Shown here: positions 1-7,701 of the stretch, piece after piece
Position numbering within the stretch: the first letter of the stretch is position 1
Layout of the letters: each line of letters opens with the position of its first letter
DNA from: CAYNEO01 sp964396245
Lineage (GTDB): Bacteria; Zixibacteria; MSB-5A5; GN15; FEB-12
Length of the DNA: 26,227 nt
Assembly (NCBI GenBank): GCA_964396245.1
Contig: CAYNEO010000049.1
Location: 1-26,227 of the forward strand
Direction of reading: 5' to 3'
Translations under genes and position numbers: made by a program
Notes under the pieces: model-generated
What the model saw: only the letters and a program-made list of their open reading frames with translations
What the model was told of the DNA's origin: nothing
The model's database searches: none

Positions 1-176
1 TCGACGATGAGCAGTTTGAGTCAATCCTCGAGCGCGGCACCATGTTTTCCCCTAAACCGATTACTCTGGACCAGATTAAGCTCATCTCCTCGTCAGTTGT
101 CTTCCGCGATCTGAGCGATATCGACAATATGGGCTGGATCGACAACCGAGCCGATACGCCCCGTCACATAAACTAA
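1..176 (+). CDS. C-terminal fragment of an unidentified protein
   Basis: An open frame enters from the left edge and ends at the TAA at 174-176, one base before the ATG of coaC. It gives about 57 residues (with the first complete codon at 3), ending in ADTPRHIN. The piece is hydrophilic and mixed-charge and shows no membrane segment. I do not recognise the family. In many bacteria the gene ahead of coaBC is rpoZ (RNA polymerase omega), but I see no omega motif here, so that is only a positional guess. The one-base gap to coaC suggests a shared transcript and translational coupling. Confidence 0.55.
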   Translation, partial: DDEQFESILERGTMFSPKPITLDQIKLISSSVVFRDLSDIDNMGWIDNRADTPRHIN

Positions 177-177
177 G

Positions 178-768
178 ATGTCTCTCAAGGGCAAAAAAGT
201 TCTGGTCGGGCTCACCGGCGGCATTGCCTGCTATAAAATCCCCTACCTGGTTCGCTCTCTGCACAAAGAGAATGCCGAAGTACGAGTTGTCATGACCCGG
301 AACGCGACCCGATTCATCACCCCGCTGACTCTGGAATCGGTTGCCAACTATCCGGTTGCAACTGATCTCTTCCCGGAAAATGAATTTGTCGCCACCCGGC
401 ATATTGACCTGGCCGAATGGCCGGATCTGATTGTTATCGCCCCCGCCACGGCGAATTTCATGGGAAAGGTCGCCGGCGGTATTTCCGATGACCTCCTGAC
501 TACCATAGTCTGCGCCACGGCTCGCCCGGTGATGATAGCCCCGGCCATGAATCCCGGGATGTGGGCCAACAAAGTGACCGAGCGCAATTTTGCCTTTTTG
601 ACAAATGAACTGGGGTTTTTGGTGGTCGACCCCGTGGAAGGCAATATGGCCTGCGATTCATATGGCGTGGGGCGAATGGCCGAGCCCGACCAAATATTCG
701 AACGGGTCAAGGCATTCCTTCTCGGCGGTCAAAAAAAAAAGTCCTCGAAGGCAAAAAGATCGTCGTGA
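178..768 (+). CDS. coaBC: Phosphopantothenoylcysteine decarboxylase domain (CoaC part of CoaBC), ends at a frame change
   Basis: This is the FMN-dependent half of CoaBC, which decarboxylates phosphopantothenoylcysteine to phosphopantetheine in coenzyme A synthesis. The flavoprotein fold is clear: GGIACYK near residues 14-20, HIDLAEW with the expected active-site His75, APATAN at 89-93, PAMN at 122-125, and a substrate-clamp segment carrying Cys159 (GNMACDSYGVGRMAEP), the equivalent of the catalytic Cys of the Escherichia coli enzyme. After LLGGQKKK the frame runs only eight more residues to TGA at 766-768. The CoaB domain continues in the -1 frame, so this ORF is 196 aa instead of the roughly 400 aa of a fused CoaBC. 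The start ATG lies one base after the previous stop. The protein may be made alone as CoaC, as a CoaBC fusion by frameshifting, or the split may be a homopolymer sequencing error. Confidence 0.9.
   Translation: MSLKGKKVLVGLTGGIACYKIPYLVRSLHKENAEVRVVMTRNATRFITPLTLESVANYPVATDLFPENEFVATRHIDLAEWPDLIVIAPATANFMGKVAGGISDDLLTTIVCATARPVMIAPAMNPGMWANKVTERNFAFLTNELGFLVVDPVEGNMACDSYGVGRMAEPDQIFERVKAFLLGGQKKKSSKAKRSS
731..741 (+). other. A10 run with in-frame A_AAA_AAG slippery heptamer at the CoaC/CoaB junction
   Basis: Ten A residues at 731-740 are followed by G. In the CoaC frame they are read CAA AAA AAA AAG, so bases 735-741 form A_AAA_AAG in the X_XXY_YYZ phase used for -1 frameshifting (the heptamer of E. 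coli dnaX). A -1 slip gives QKKK followed by VLEGKKIVVTAGP, exactly the linker and first beta strand expected at the start of CoaB, and a 402-residue fusion. RNA polymerase slippage adding one A would give the same product. A bulged stem (772-775/798-801 and 781-784/794-797) lies about 30 bases downstream, too far to be a classical stimulator, and I see no upstream Shine-Dalgarno-like stimulator. A sequencing indel in the homopolymer is the main alternative. Confidence 0.6.
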
Positions 769-1385
769 CCGCCGGTCCCTGTCGTGAGCCGCTCGACCCG
801 GTCCGCTTCATCTCCAACAGATCTTCCGGTAAAATGGGATACGCCATTGCTGAGGCGGCCGTCCGGCTGGGCGCAACGACGACACTGATTTCCGGCCCGA
901 CCGGCCTCACTCCCCCCGACGGTGTGCAGTTCGTCCCAATCGAGACTACCGACGAACTCTTTCAGGCTGTGAAAACCCGGTATTCGAGAACAGACTGCCT
1001 GATTATGGCGGCCGCCCCCGCTGACTACGCCCCGACCAGGGTAGCGCCGGAGAAAATAAAGAAGCAGGAACAAGATCTCAGCCTGTCGCTCCGGCCGACT
1101 ATAGATATTTTGAAGACGCTGGGGAAGAAAAAGAGGAAAAGTCAGTTGCTGGTCGGTTTTGCGCTTGAGACCGAAAACGGCGTTACCAACGCCCGTCGAA
1201 AGCTAAAAGACAAAAACCTCGATCTTATCGTTCTGAACAACCCCCGCGATGAAGGCGCGGCATTCGATTTCGATACCAATCGAGTGACCATCATCCGTCC
1301 CGGGAAGAAACCGGAAGAGTGGCCCCTACAAAGCAAGCAGGAAGTGGCCATCAATTTACTTGAATTAGTCGCCGGCTTGTTTTAG
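765..1385 (+). CDS. coaBC: Phosphopantothenate-cysteine ligase domain (CoaB part of CoaBC)
   Basis: This is the CTP-dependent ligase half of CoaBC, joining 4'-phosphopantothenate to cysteine. Visible motifs are GPCREPLDPVRFISNRSSGK (CTP/phosphopantothenate binding; the usual GPT is GPC here), MAAAPADYAP, EKIKKQ with the conserved lysine region, LVGFALETENG, and LIVLNNPRDEGAAFDFDTNR near the C-terminus. The listed start is a GTG (765-767) that overlaps the CoaC stop TGA (766-768). A protein begun there would lack the first Rossmann strand, encoded just upstream as KKIVV in the same frame. No ATG or GTG lies upstream in this frame back to the A run, so the domain is probably reached by a -1 shift at 731-741, making the open frame effectively 741-1385. 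Independent GTG reinitiation cannot be excluded. Confidence 0.85.
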   Translation: MTAGPCREPLDPVRFISNRSSGKMGYAIAEAAVRLGATTTLISGPTGLTPPDGVQFVPIETTDELFQAVKTRYSRTDCLIMAAAPADYAPTRVAPEKIKKQEQDLSLSLRPTIDILKTLGKKKRKSQLLVGFALETENGVTNARRKLKDKNLDLIVLNNPRDEGAAFDFDTNRVTIIRPGKKPEEWPLQSKQEVAINLLELVAGLF

Positions 1386-1405
1386 GTTAATCTGCTGATA
1401 GCGTT

Positions 1406-2200
1406 ATGCGAGATAAACCAACTAATATACACCAACTCCTGCGGCAGGCGCTTGCGGCTCAGATGGAACTGGGGGTAAGCGAGGTTGTTCTGAATCGTGA
1501 CCGCAAAGTTGCCACCGGACAAGTGAATACGCCCGATTCCGAACCGCGCGTCGTATCGGTGCAGGAAGCAATTAACCCGCAGACAGAAGGGATGTTCATG
1601 TCGCAGGGCGGGCTGGACTTACAGCAAGAACCGTCGTATCACTCTCTCCAGGAACATTACGAGGCTATCAAAGACTGCACCCGGTGTCGGTTGTGGGAGG
1701 GCCGCACCAAATTCGTCTACGGAGTCGGGAATCCGGATGCCGACCTCATGTTTGTCGGGGAAGGACCCGGCGCGGAGGAAGACCGTCTCGGCGAACCGTT
1801 TGTGGGACGTGCCGGCAAACTGCTGGACAAGATACTGGCCGCAATCAATCTTGATCGCAGTGAAGTCTATATTGCCAACATGGTCAAATGCCGTCCGCCG
1901 GGTAACCGTGACCCGCAACCGGATGAAATGGCCACCTGCCAGCCGTACCTTCGCGAGCAAATTCGGCTTATCCGTCCCAAACTGATGTGCGCTCTAGGAA
2001 GAGTGGCCGGTCAGGCGCTGCTTAACACCAATACTCCGCTGGGAAAACTGCGCGGCAAATTTCACCCGTATGACGGCATACCGATGCTGGTCACGTATCA
2101 CCCGGCGGCACTCCTGCGGTTCCCCGCATACAAGCGCGACACCTGGGAAGATATGCAGAAACTGCGGGCTAAATACGACGAACTGAGACAGACGAAATAG
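1406..2200 (+). CDS. Family 4 uracil-DNA glycosylase with [4Fe-4S] cluster
   Basis: This enzyme removes uracil from DNA as the first step of base excision repair. The catalytic domain begins near residue 85. Four cluster cysteines fit the family 4 pattern: C91 and C94 (DCTRC), C162 (VKCRPPGNRDP) and C178. The uracil-binding motif GEGPGAEEDRLGEPFVGRAG is at 118-137, and the DNA-intercalating motif HPAALLR starts at 232. The first 80 residues are an extension of low recognisable similarity with a likely amphipathic helix (IHQLLRQALAAQMEL) followed by a linker; its role is unknown. The start ATG is 20 bases after the coaB stop without a strong Shine-Dalgarno sequence. The stop is 5 bases before dnaB, so co-transcription with the replicative helicase is likely. 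Confidence 0.9.
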   Translation: MRDKPTNIHQLLRQALAAQMELGVSEVVLNRDRKVATGQVNTPDSEPRVVSVQEAINPQTEGMFMSQGGLDLQQEPSYHSLQEHYEAIKDCTRCRLWEGRTKFVYGVGNPDADLMFVGEGPGAEEDRLGEPFVGRAGKLLDKILAAINLDRSEVYIANMVKCRPPGNRDPQPDEMATCQPYLREQIRLIRPKLMCALGRVAGQALLNTNTPLGKLRGKFHPYDGIPMLVTYHPAALLRFPAYKRDTWEDMQKLRAKYDELRQTK

Positions 2201-2205
2201 ACACG

Positions 2206-3633
2206 ATGGCATACCGAACACGGCAAAACCAATCGCCCGATAATCTTCAGCCACCGCAGTCGGTTGAGACTGAACAGACCGTTCTGGGTGCGATTCTTAA
2301 GGACGCCGAGGCCATCCATCAGGTGATCGAAATCCTCGATTCGGAAGTGCACTTTTACAGCCCCAAACACCAGAAAATTTACCGTGCCGTACTTGGTCTC
2401 TATAATCGTTCGGAGCCCTGCGATATCACCACTGTTGCCAATGAACTGCTGAAGCTCGGGACTCTTCAGGATATCGGCGGCCGCGTCTACTTGGTGGAAC
2501 TCGTCGAAAGCGTCATATCCACGGGTAATGTCGCCACACACGCCGGCATTATTCTGGAAAAATCCCTCCTGCGCCGGCTTATCTCGACATCAAATGAAAT
2601 CGTCAATAGCTGCTACGCGATGGAAAAGCCGGTCGAGGACCTTCTTGATCAAGCCGAAGCCAACATTTTCTATATATCCGAGAGCCGGCTCCGTCAGGGA
2701 TTCGTGCCGTTAAAGAATCTCATAACCAGCACCTTTGAGCAGATCGAGAGCTACCAGGCCGGCGAACAGATGACCGACGGAGTACACACCGGGTTCACCG
2801 ACCTCGACGTCATGACGCAGGGACTGCGCAACGGCGACCTTATCATCGTCGCCGGCCGGCCATCGATGGGCAAGTCTTCGCTGGCAACCAACATCGCCGA
2901 ACACATCGCCCTCGACCTGAAAAAAGGCGTCGGCATGTTCTCAATCGAAATGTCGAAAGAACAGCTGGCCTTGCGTATGCTTTGCAGTCGATCGAGGATA
3001 AGTCAGCAGCGCTTGCGGTCGCGACGACTGAGCGACGAGGACCTCTCGCGCCTGACACGAGCCGGCGGGACGCTGTCCACCGCCAATATCTTCATCGATG
3101 ATTCGCCAACGTTGTCGTCGCTGGAAATGAGAGCCAAGGCCCGACGTCTGAAGGCCCAGCACAAGATCGACCTGGTTATTGTCGACTACATCCAGATGAT
3201 GCATGCTTCAGGTCGCTACGAAAACCGGCAGCAGGAAATCGCGAGTATATCGCGGAGCATGAAATCGCTTGCCAAAGAGCTCGACATCCCGGTTATCGCA
3301 ATCTCGCAATTGTCACGAATGGTGGAAACCCGGGGCGGTGACAAACGGCCGCAACTCTCGGACCTTCGTGAGTCGGGCGCTATCGAGCAGGACGCCGACC
3401 TCGTGATGTTCGTGTACCGGCCGGAATTCTACCTGACCTCGGATGATCCCAAGTATCGCGAGGTGGAAGGGCAGGCCGAAATCATCATCGCGAAACAAAG
3501 GAACGGTCCCACCGGCGCCGTTCATCTCACATTCCTGAAAGATTTCACACGTTTTGAAAACCCGGCGCAGACATTCCGGGAAGTACCGGGCGATGTCGAA
3601 CCGGTTGGCGGTCCGCCCGACATTCCGTTCTAA
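2206..3633 (+). CDS. dnaB: Replicative DNA helicase DnaB
   Basis: This is the hexameric ATP-driven helicase that unwinds DNA ahead of the replisome. At 475 aa it has normal family length. The N-terminal DnaB domain (about residues 15-120, starting PQSVETEQTVLGAIL) precedes the RecA-like motor. Walker A is GRPSMGKSS (217-225), the Walker B strand is LVIVDYIQMM (323-332), and the conserved block ISQLSRMVETRGGDKRPQLS is followed by SGAIEQDADLVMFVYRPE. QRNGPTG (431-437) is the family's C-terminal nucleotide-contact motif. No intein or insertion interrupts the motor. The start ATG follows the glycosylase stop by 5 bases. The dnaB stop codon overlaps the AAGGAG ribosome-binding site of mlaE. Confidence 0.97.
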   Translation: MAYRTRQNQSPDNLQPPQSVETEQTVLGAILKDAEAIHQVIEILDSEVHFYSPKHQKIYRAVLGLYNRSEPCDITTVANELLKLGTLQDIGGRVYLVELVESVISTGNVATHAGIILEKSLLRRLISTSNEIVNSCYAMEKPVEDLLDQAEANIFYISESRLRQGFVPLKNLITSTFEQIESYQAGEQMTDGVHTGFTDLDVMTQGLRNGDLIIVAGRPSMGKSSLATNIAEHIALDLKKGVGMFSIEMSKEQLALRMLCSRSRISQQRLRSRRLSDEDLSRLTRAGGTLSTANIFIDDSPTLSSLEMRAKARRLKAQHKIDLVIVDYIQMMHASGRYENRQQEIASISRSMKSLAKELDIPVIAISQLSRMVETRGGDKRPQLSDLRESGAIEQDADLVMFVYRPEFYLTSDDPKYREVEGQAEIIIAKQRNGPTGAVHLTFLKDFTRFENPAQTFREVPGDVEPVGGPPDIPF

Positions 3634-3642
3634 GGAGTTTGC

Positions 3643-4422
3643 ATGGAGTTTGGCATATCCGCTCTCGGCCGAATCGGCATCAACACGGTGAATCGTGTCG
3701 GCGGTATCACCGTTATGCTGGTGCGGTTTGTCGGCAGTCTCAAGGACATTCATCGGTCGCTCGGCCTGATCGTCGATCAGTTCTACTTCCTCGGTGTCAG
3801 ATCGATGATGCTCATTCTCGTGACCTCGGTCTTTGTCGGGGCAGTAGCCGCATGGCAATCAGCCTATCAATTTCAGTTCATCGGTGCGCCGGTAGGTTTA
3901 CTCGGACACGCCGTCGGTAAAACGGTCGTCATTGAACTTGCTCCGGTACTAACGGCCCTGGTATTTACAGGCCGCGTCGGCGCCGGAATCACGGCCGAGC
4001 TCGGCACCATGAAGGTCACGGAACAGATTGATGCCCTGGAATCCATGGGAATCAGTTCAATACGCTACCTTGTTCTGCCCCGCGTAGTCGCATGCATTTT
4101 CATGGTTCCGCTGCTGGTAGTGTTCTCAGTGTTCATCGCCATCGTCGGCGCCATGGTGGTTGGTGTTGTCGGCGTTCATATTTCGATGGAGACGTTTTTG
4201 CAGGGATTCAAGAATTCATTTCAGTTGAGCGACTTTGTGGCCGGGCAGGTCAAGGCTGTGGTTTTCGGACTGCTGATAGGCGTTGTTGGATGCTACGAGG
4301 GCTTCCGCACCAAAATCGGCGCCGAGGGGGTTGGTCTGGCCACGACAAGTTCAGTCGTTACCTCATCGGTGGGCGTTCTCGTCCTCGATTTTGTGGTTGC
4401 CGTCTTGATGTTCAGATTGTAG
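3643..4422 (+). CDS. mlaE: MlaE/YrbE-family phospholipid ABC transporter permease
   Basis: This is the integral membrane subunit of an MCE-type ABC system that moves phospholipids between inner and outer membranes (Mla in E. coli, TGD1 in plants). At 259 aa it has usual length. It has several hydrophobic segments and the family signature GRVGAGITAELGTMKVTEQI followed by DALESMGISSIRYLVLPR. The C-terminal block CYEGFRTKIGAEGVGLATT is also typical. The ATG is preceded by AAGGAG overlapping the dnaB stop. The ATPase gene starts 4 bases after the stop. No gene for the periplasmic MCE-domain protein (MlaD) follows, unlike most mla operons. Confidence 0.92.
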   Translation: MEFGISALGRIGINTVNRVGGITVMLVRFVGSLKDIHRSLGLIVDQFYFLGVRSMMLILVTSVFVGAVAAWQSAYQFQFIGAPVGLLGHAVGKTVVIELAPVLTALVFTGRVGAGITAELGTMKVTEQIDALESMGISSIRYLVLPRVVACIFMVPLLVVFSVFIAIVGAMVVGVVGVHISMETFLQGFKNSFQLSDFVAGQVKAVVFGLLIGVVGCYEGFRTKIGAEGVGLATTSSVVTSSVGVLVLDFVVAVLMFRL

Positions 4423-4426
4423 GTGT

Positions 4427-5185
4427 ATGGGACCGATAGTATTTCAAATTGAAGACCTAAAAAAACGGTTCGGCAAACTTACCGTTCTCGACGGCGTCAA
4501 CCTGACCATAAATCGCGGTGATTCCGTCGTCGTTATCGGTCAATCCGGCACCGGCAAGTCCGTGCTCTTAAAACACCTCGTGCGACTCCTGGAGCCGACT
4601 TCGGGGCGGGTCATTTTTGACGGTAAGGATCTGGCCGAGCTGTCCCGAGGCGAACTGGTCGAGGCGCGTCTGCGCATGGGCATGCTGTTTCAGTCAGCCG
4701 CCCTGTTCGATTCCATGACGGTGGCCGAAAATGTGGGTCTCGGTCTCAAGGAATCCCGCAAATACAAGCCCGCGCAAATCGAAGAAATAGTCAAAAACAA
4801 ACTCCAGATGGTGGGGCTCACCTCTGCCGAGGACAAATACCCCGGTGAGCTGTCTGGCGGTATGCGCAAACGGGTCGGCCTGGCCCGCGCCATTGCCACT
4901 GAACCCGAGGTACTTCTCTACGATGAACCCACGACCGGGCTTGACCCGATTTCGGCGGATATGATCAACGACATGATTGTCGAACTGAACCAGAAGCTCG
5001 ATGTCACCTCGGTCGCCGTGACCCATGACATGAAATCGGCGTACAAAATCGCCAATCGAATCGTCATGCTTTACGAAGGAAACGTGCAGATCGATGGCAG
5101 CCCGGAAGAGATCAAGTCGACCGACGATGAGATTGTTCAGCAGTTTATCACCGGCCGCGCCACCGGTCCTATTAAGGTCAGGTGA
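4427..5185 (+). CDS. mlaF: MlaF-family ABC transporter ATP-binding protein
   Basis: This is the cytoplasmic ATPase partner of the preceding MlaE-type permease. All ABC motifs are present: Walker A GQSGTGKS (38-45), the Q-loop in MLFQSAALFDSMTV, signature LSGGMRKRV (142-150), Walker B VLLYDEPTTGLDP (162-174) and the H-loop His200 in VTHDM. The LFQSAALFDSMTVAENV block and the LSGGM signature with M instead of Q are typical of the Mla/TGD3 subgroup. Length (252 aa) is close to the family norm. Its stop TGA (5183-5185) shares one base with the ATG of radA, indicating translational coupling with a DNA repair gene rather than with mlaD. Confidence 0.94.
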   Translation: MGPIVFQIEDLKKRFGKLTVLDGVNLTINRGDSVVVIGQSGTGKSVLLKHLVRLLEPTSGRVIFDGKDLAELSRGELVEARLRMGMLFQSAALFDSMTVAENVGLGLKESRKYKPAQIEEIVKNKLQMVGLTSAEDKYPGELSGGMRKRVGLARAIATEPEVLLYDEPTTGLDPISADMINDMIVELNQKLDVTSVAVTHDMKSAYKIANRIVMLYEGNVQIDGSPEEIKSTDDEIVQQFITGRATGPIKVR

Positions 5186-6549
5186 TGGCAACCGGGCGAA
5201 AAGTCAAGACCGCGTATTTTTGCTCGCAGTGCGGCGCCGAACATCCAAAATGGCAGGGGCAATGCCGCGAATGCGGCGCCTGGAACAGCCTGATCGAAGA
5301 ACGAATTCCCATCAAGCGAAAGTCATCAGTGCGACAGCAGGCCGTTGAAACCCGACGGCTGGCCGAGATTTCCGCAGAATCGTATTCCGGTTTTGAAACC
5401 GGCATCGCCGAGTTCGACCGCGTCCTGGGCGGCCAAATCCTCCCGGGCATGACTGTCCTGCTCGGGGGTGACCCGGGTATCGGCAAGTCGACACTGATGC
5501 TTCAGGCAGCCGATGCCTACGGCAGGCAGGGGATACCCGTGCTCTATGTCACCGGGGAAGAGTCATTGCCGCAACTGAAGCTCCGCTCAGAGCGTCTCGG
5601 AGTTGCCGGTGTGAATATCACTGCGGTCAACGCGACATCTCTCGACGATATCACGGCAACGGTTACCTCGGATTCATACGGCATCGTCTTGATTGATTCA
5701 ATCCAGACAGTATCCTCGCCCCAATTCGATTCCCCGCCGGGCACTGTCGGGCAAATCCGCGAAGCCGCCAACGAACTCATCAACCTGGCCAAAGCGCAGG
5801 GCTTTGCCCTGTTTCTGATCGGCCATGTCACCAAGGAAGGGATGATCGCCGGTCCCAAAGTGCTCGAACACATGGTCGATACGGTCATCTATTTCGAGGG
5901 CGATTCCACGCATCTGTACCGGATGCTTCGCGTCACCAAGAACAGATTCGGATCGGTCGCCGAGATCGGCCTATTCCAGATGACTTCAGCCGGTCTTTCT
6001 GAAGTGTCAAATCCGTCATCGTTCTTCCTGACCGACAGTTCAGATACCAGCCGGACCGGCGCCGTAGTCTCGGGCATCTGCGAAGGGAACCGGCCCCTGC
6101 TCGTGGAAGTGCAGGCGCTGGTAACCAATGCCAGCTACGGCAATCCGCAGCGCGTAGCCGGCGGCATCGATAACAAACGATTGGCCTTGTTGCTTGCTAT
6201 TCTTGAGAAGCGATGCGGCTACCCGATCTCAGCCAGCGACGTATTCGTCTCTGTCGCCGGCGGGCTCAAGCTCTCCGAACCCGCTCTCGATCTGCCGATT
6301 CTCGTGGCGATTGTTTCATCACTTCTGAACAAGTCGGTCGACTCCCGAATGCTGGCTGTCGGCGAAGTGGGACTCGGCGGCGAGGTGCGTGGAATAACGA
6401 TGATCGATCGGCGAATCAGCGAGGCGGTCAAGCTCGGGTACTCGACCATTGTCCTGCCCGAGACAAATCTGAAACAGGTGACCGACAGCCGGGCGACTCT
6501 CATCGGCGTCAAGGACCTCCAATCGGCACTCGAAACGATTTTCGATTAA
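5185..6549 (+). CDS. radA: DNA repair protein RadA (Sms)
   Basis: RadA is a RecA-related hexameric ATPase that drives branch migration in recombination. The N-terminal C4 zinc finger has Cys13, 16, 27 and 30 (CSQCGAEHPKWQGQCRECG). The RecA-like core carries Walker A GDPGIGKST (95-103), a Walker B strand IVLIDSIQT, and the RadA-specific KNRFGS motif (252-257). A Lon-protease-like C-terminal domain follows, containing VAGGLKLSEPALDLP and GEVGLGGEVRGI. At 454 aa it matches E. coli RadA in size. A GTG at 5182 is an alternative start one codon earlier. I prefer the ATG that overlaps the mlaF stop as ATG/TGA, with AAGGTCAGG upstream. Confidence 0.96.
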   Translation: MATGRKVKTAYFCSQCGAEHPKWQGQCRECGAWNSLIEERIPIKRKSSVRQQAVETRRLAEISAESYSGFETGIAEFDRVLGGQILPGMTVLLGGDPGIGKSTLMLQAADAYGRQGIPVLYVTGEESLPQLKLRSERLGVAGVNITAVNATSLDDITATVTSDSYGIVLIDSIQTVSSPQFDSPPGTVGQIREAANELINLAKAQGFALFLIGHVTKEGMIAGPKVLEHMVDTVIYFEGDSTHLYRMLRVTKNRFGSVAEIGLFQMTSAGLSEVSNPSSFFLTDSSDTSRTGAVVSGICEGNRPLLVEVQALVTNASYGNPQRVAGGIDNKRLALLLAILEKRCGYPISASDVFVSVAGGLKLSEPALDLPILVAIVSSLLNKSVDSRMLAVGEVGLGGEVRGITMIDRRISEAVKLGYSTIVLPETNLKQVTDSRATLIGVKDLQSALETIFD

Positions 6550-6556
6550 CAATCCC

Positions 6557-7675
6557 GTGTTCACACTTTCGCTCACCGACAAATCAGCCCGTCGCGGGCA
6601 CATTCAAACGCCGCACGGGACCTTCCAGACCCCCGCCTTCATGCCCGTAGGAACTTCGGGCGCGGTAAAGGCGCTCACGTCGGAGGACCTCGAAGAATGC
6701 GGGGCGGAAGTTATCCTCGGCAACACCTATCATCTGTACCTGCGACCCGGAACGAATATTGTCAAGCATCAGGGCGGTCTCGCGCAGTTCAACGGCTGGA
6801 ATAAACCGACCCTGACTGACAGCGGCGGATTTCAGGTCTTTTCGCTCAAGGACATCTCGAAAGTAACCGATAACGGCGTCGAGTTTCAATCCCATCACGA
6901 TGGATCACGCCACCTGTTCACACCCGAAAAAGTGATGCAGATTCAGCACGATCTCGGAGCCGATATCATTATGGCGTTTGACCAGGTCGTACCGTATCCA
7001 TCCGAGCATGATCAGGCCGCGGTGGCGGTTCAACGGACCTATGAATGGGCAAAACGTTGTCTCGAAACTCACGATCAGCTTAACGCCGGGCAGGAGTTGC
7101 CACAGACACTGTTCGGTATTGTGCAGGGTTCGACTTACAAGGACCTTCGAACACAATCGGCCGAGCAGATGCTGTCCCTCGAATTTCTCGGCTACGCCAT
7201 CGGCGGCCTTGCCGTAGGGGAGAGCAAGGCCGAGATGGAAGACATGCTTGCCTTTACCATCGAGTACCTCCCAGAAGACCGCCCGCGCTACCTTATGGGA
7301 GTCGGCTATCCGGAGGATATCCTGATGGCCGTGTCGTACGGCGTCGACATGTTCGACTGCGTTCTCCCCACGCGTAACGCCCGTACCGGCTCGGTGTTCA
7401 CTTCCGAAGGGCCGCTGGTCTACCGAAATGCGGATTTCGCCGATGATTCCCGTCCCCTCGACCCCGATTGCGACTGCAAAGTCTGCCGCCGCTACAGCCG
7501 GGCATATATCCGTCACCTGTACAATCAGTCCGAAATCACCGGCATGGTGCTCTCAACCTATCACTCAACGTATTTCTTCCAGAATCTCATGAGAAACATT
7601 CGACGGGCAATCGAGGAAACCAAATTCGAGTCATTCAGGAAGGACTTCTTGGAGAAATACACACAAGGCCGCTGA
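6557..7675 (+). CDS. tgt: Queuine tRNA-ribosyltransferase (tRNA-guanine transglycosylase)
   Basis: Tgt exchanges guanine 34 in GUN-anticodon tRNAs for preQ1, the committed step of queuosine modification. The TIM-barrel enzyme is complete at 372 aa. The general base region TDSGGFQ has Asp88. The nucleophile is Asp267 in MFDCVLPTRNARTG. The zinc site is Cys305, Cys307, Cys310 (CDCKVC) and His336 (STYHSTYF). The start is GTG at 6557, 7 bases after the radA stop; no better ATG lies upstream, and the N-terminal sequence FTLSLTDKSARRG matches the family start. It is the last plus-strand gene of this run, followed 26 bases later by the end of a convergent gene with no obvious terminator between. No other queuosine gene is in the window. 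Confidence 0.97.
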   Translation: MFTLSLTDKSARRGHIQTPHGTFQTPAFMPVGTSGAVKALTSEDLEECGAEVILGNTYHLYLRPGTNIVKHQGGLAQFNGWNKPTLTDSGGFQVFSLKDISKVTDNGVEFQSHHDGSRHLFTPEKVMQIQHDLGADIIMAFDQVVPYPSEHDQAAVAVQRTYEWAKRCLETHDQLNAGQELPQTLFGIVQGSTYKDLRTQSAEQMLSLEFLGYAIGGLAVGESKAEMEDMLAFTIEYLPEDRPRYLMGVGYPEDILMAVSYGVDMFDCVLPTRNARTGSVFTSEGPLVYRNADFADDSRPLDPDCDCKVCRRYSRAYIRHLYNQSEITGMVLSTYHSTYFFQNLMRNIRRAIEETKFESFRKDFLEKYTQGR

Positions 7676-7701
7676 GCAAGTCGGCCAATTTTCGCGGCAG
7701 A

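Noticed and set aside
772..801. Bulged stem downstream of the coaBC slippery site as a frameshift stimulator
   Set aside because: It begins about 30 bases after the heptamer, far beyond the usual 5-9 base spacer, and its two short helices are separated by a bulge.
3313..3858. 181-codon minus-strand frame across the dnaB/mlaE junction
   Set aside because: It is antisense to two conserved genes and has no recognisable domain or ribosome-binding site.
7676..7701. Terminator between tgt and the convergent outer-membrane protein gene
   Set aside because: No stem with a T-run is visible in the 26-bp gap on either strand.
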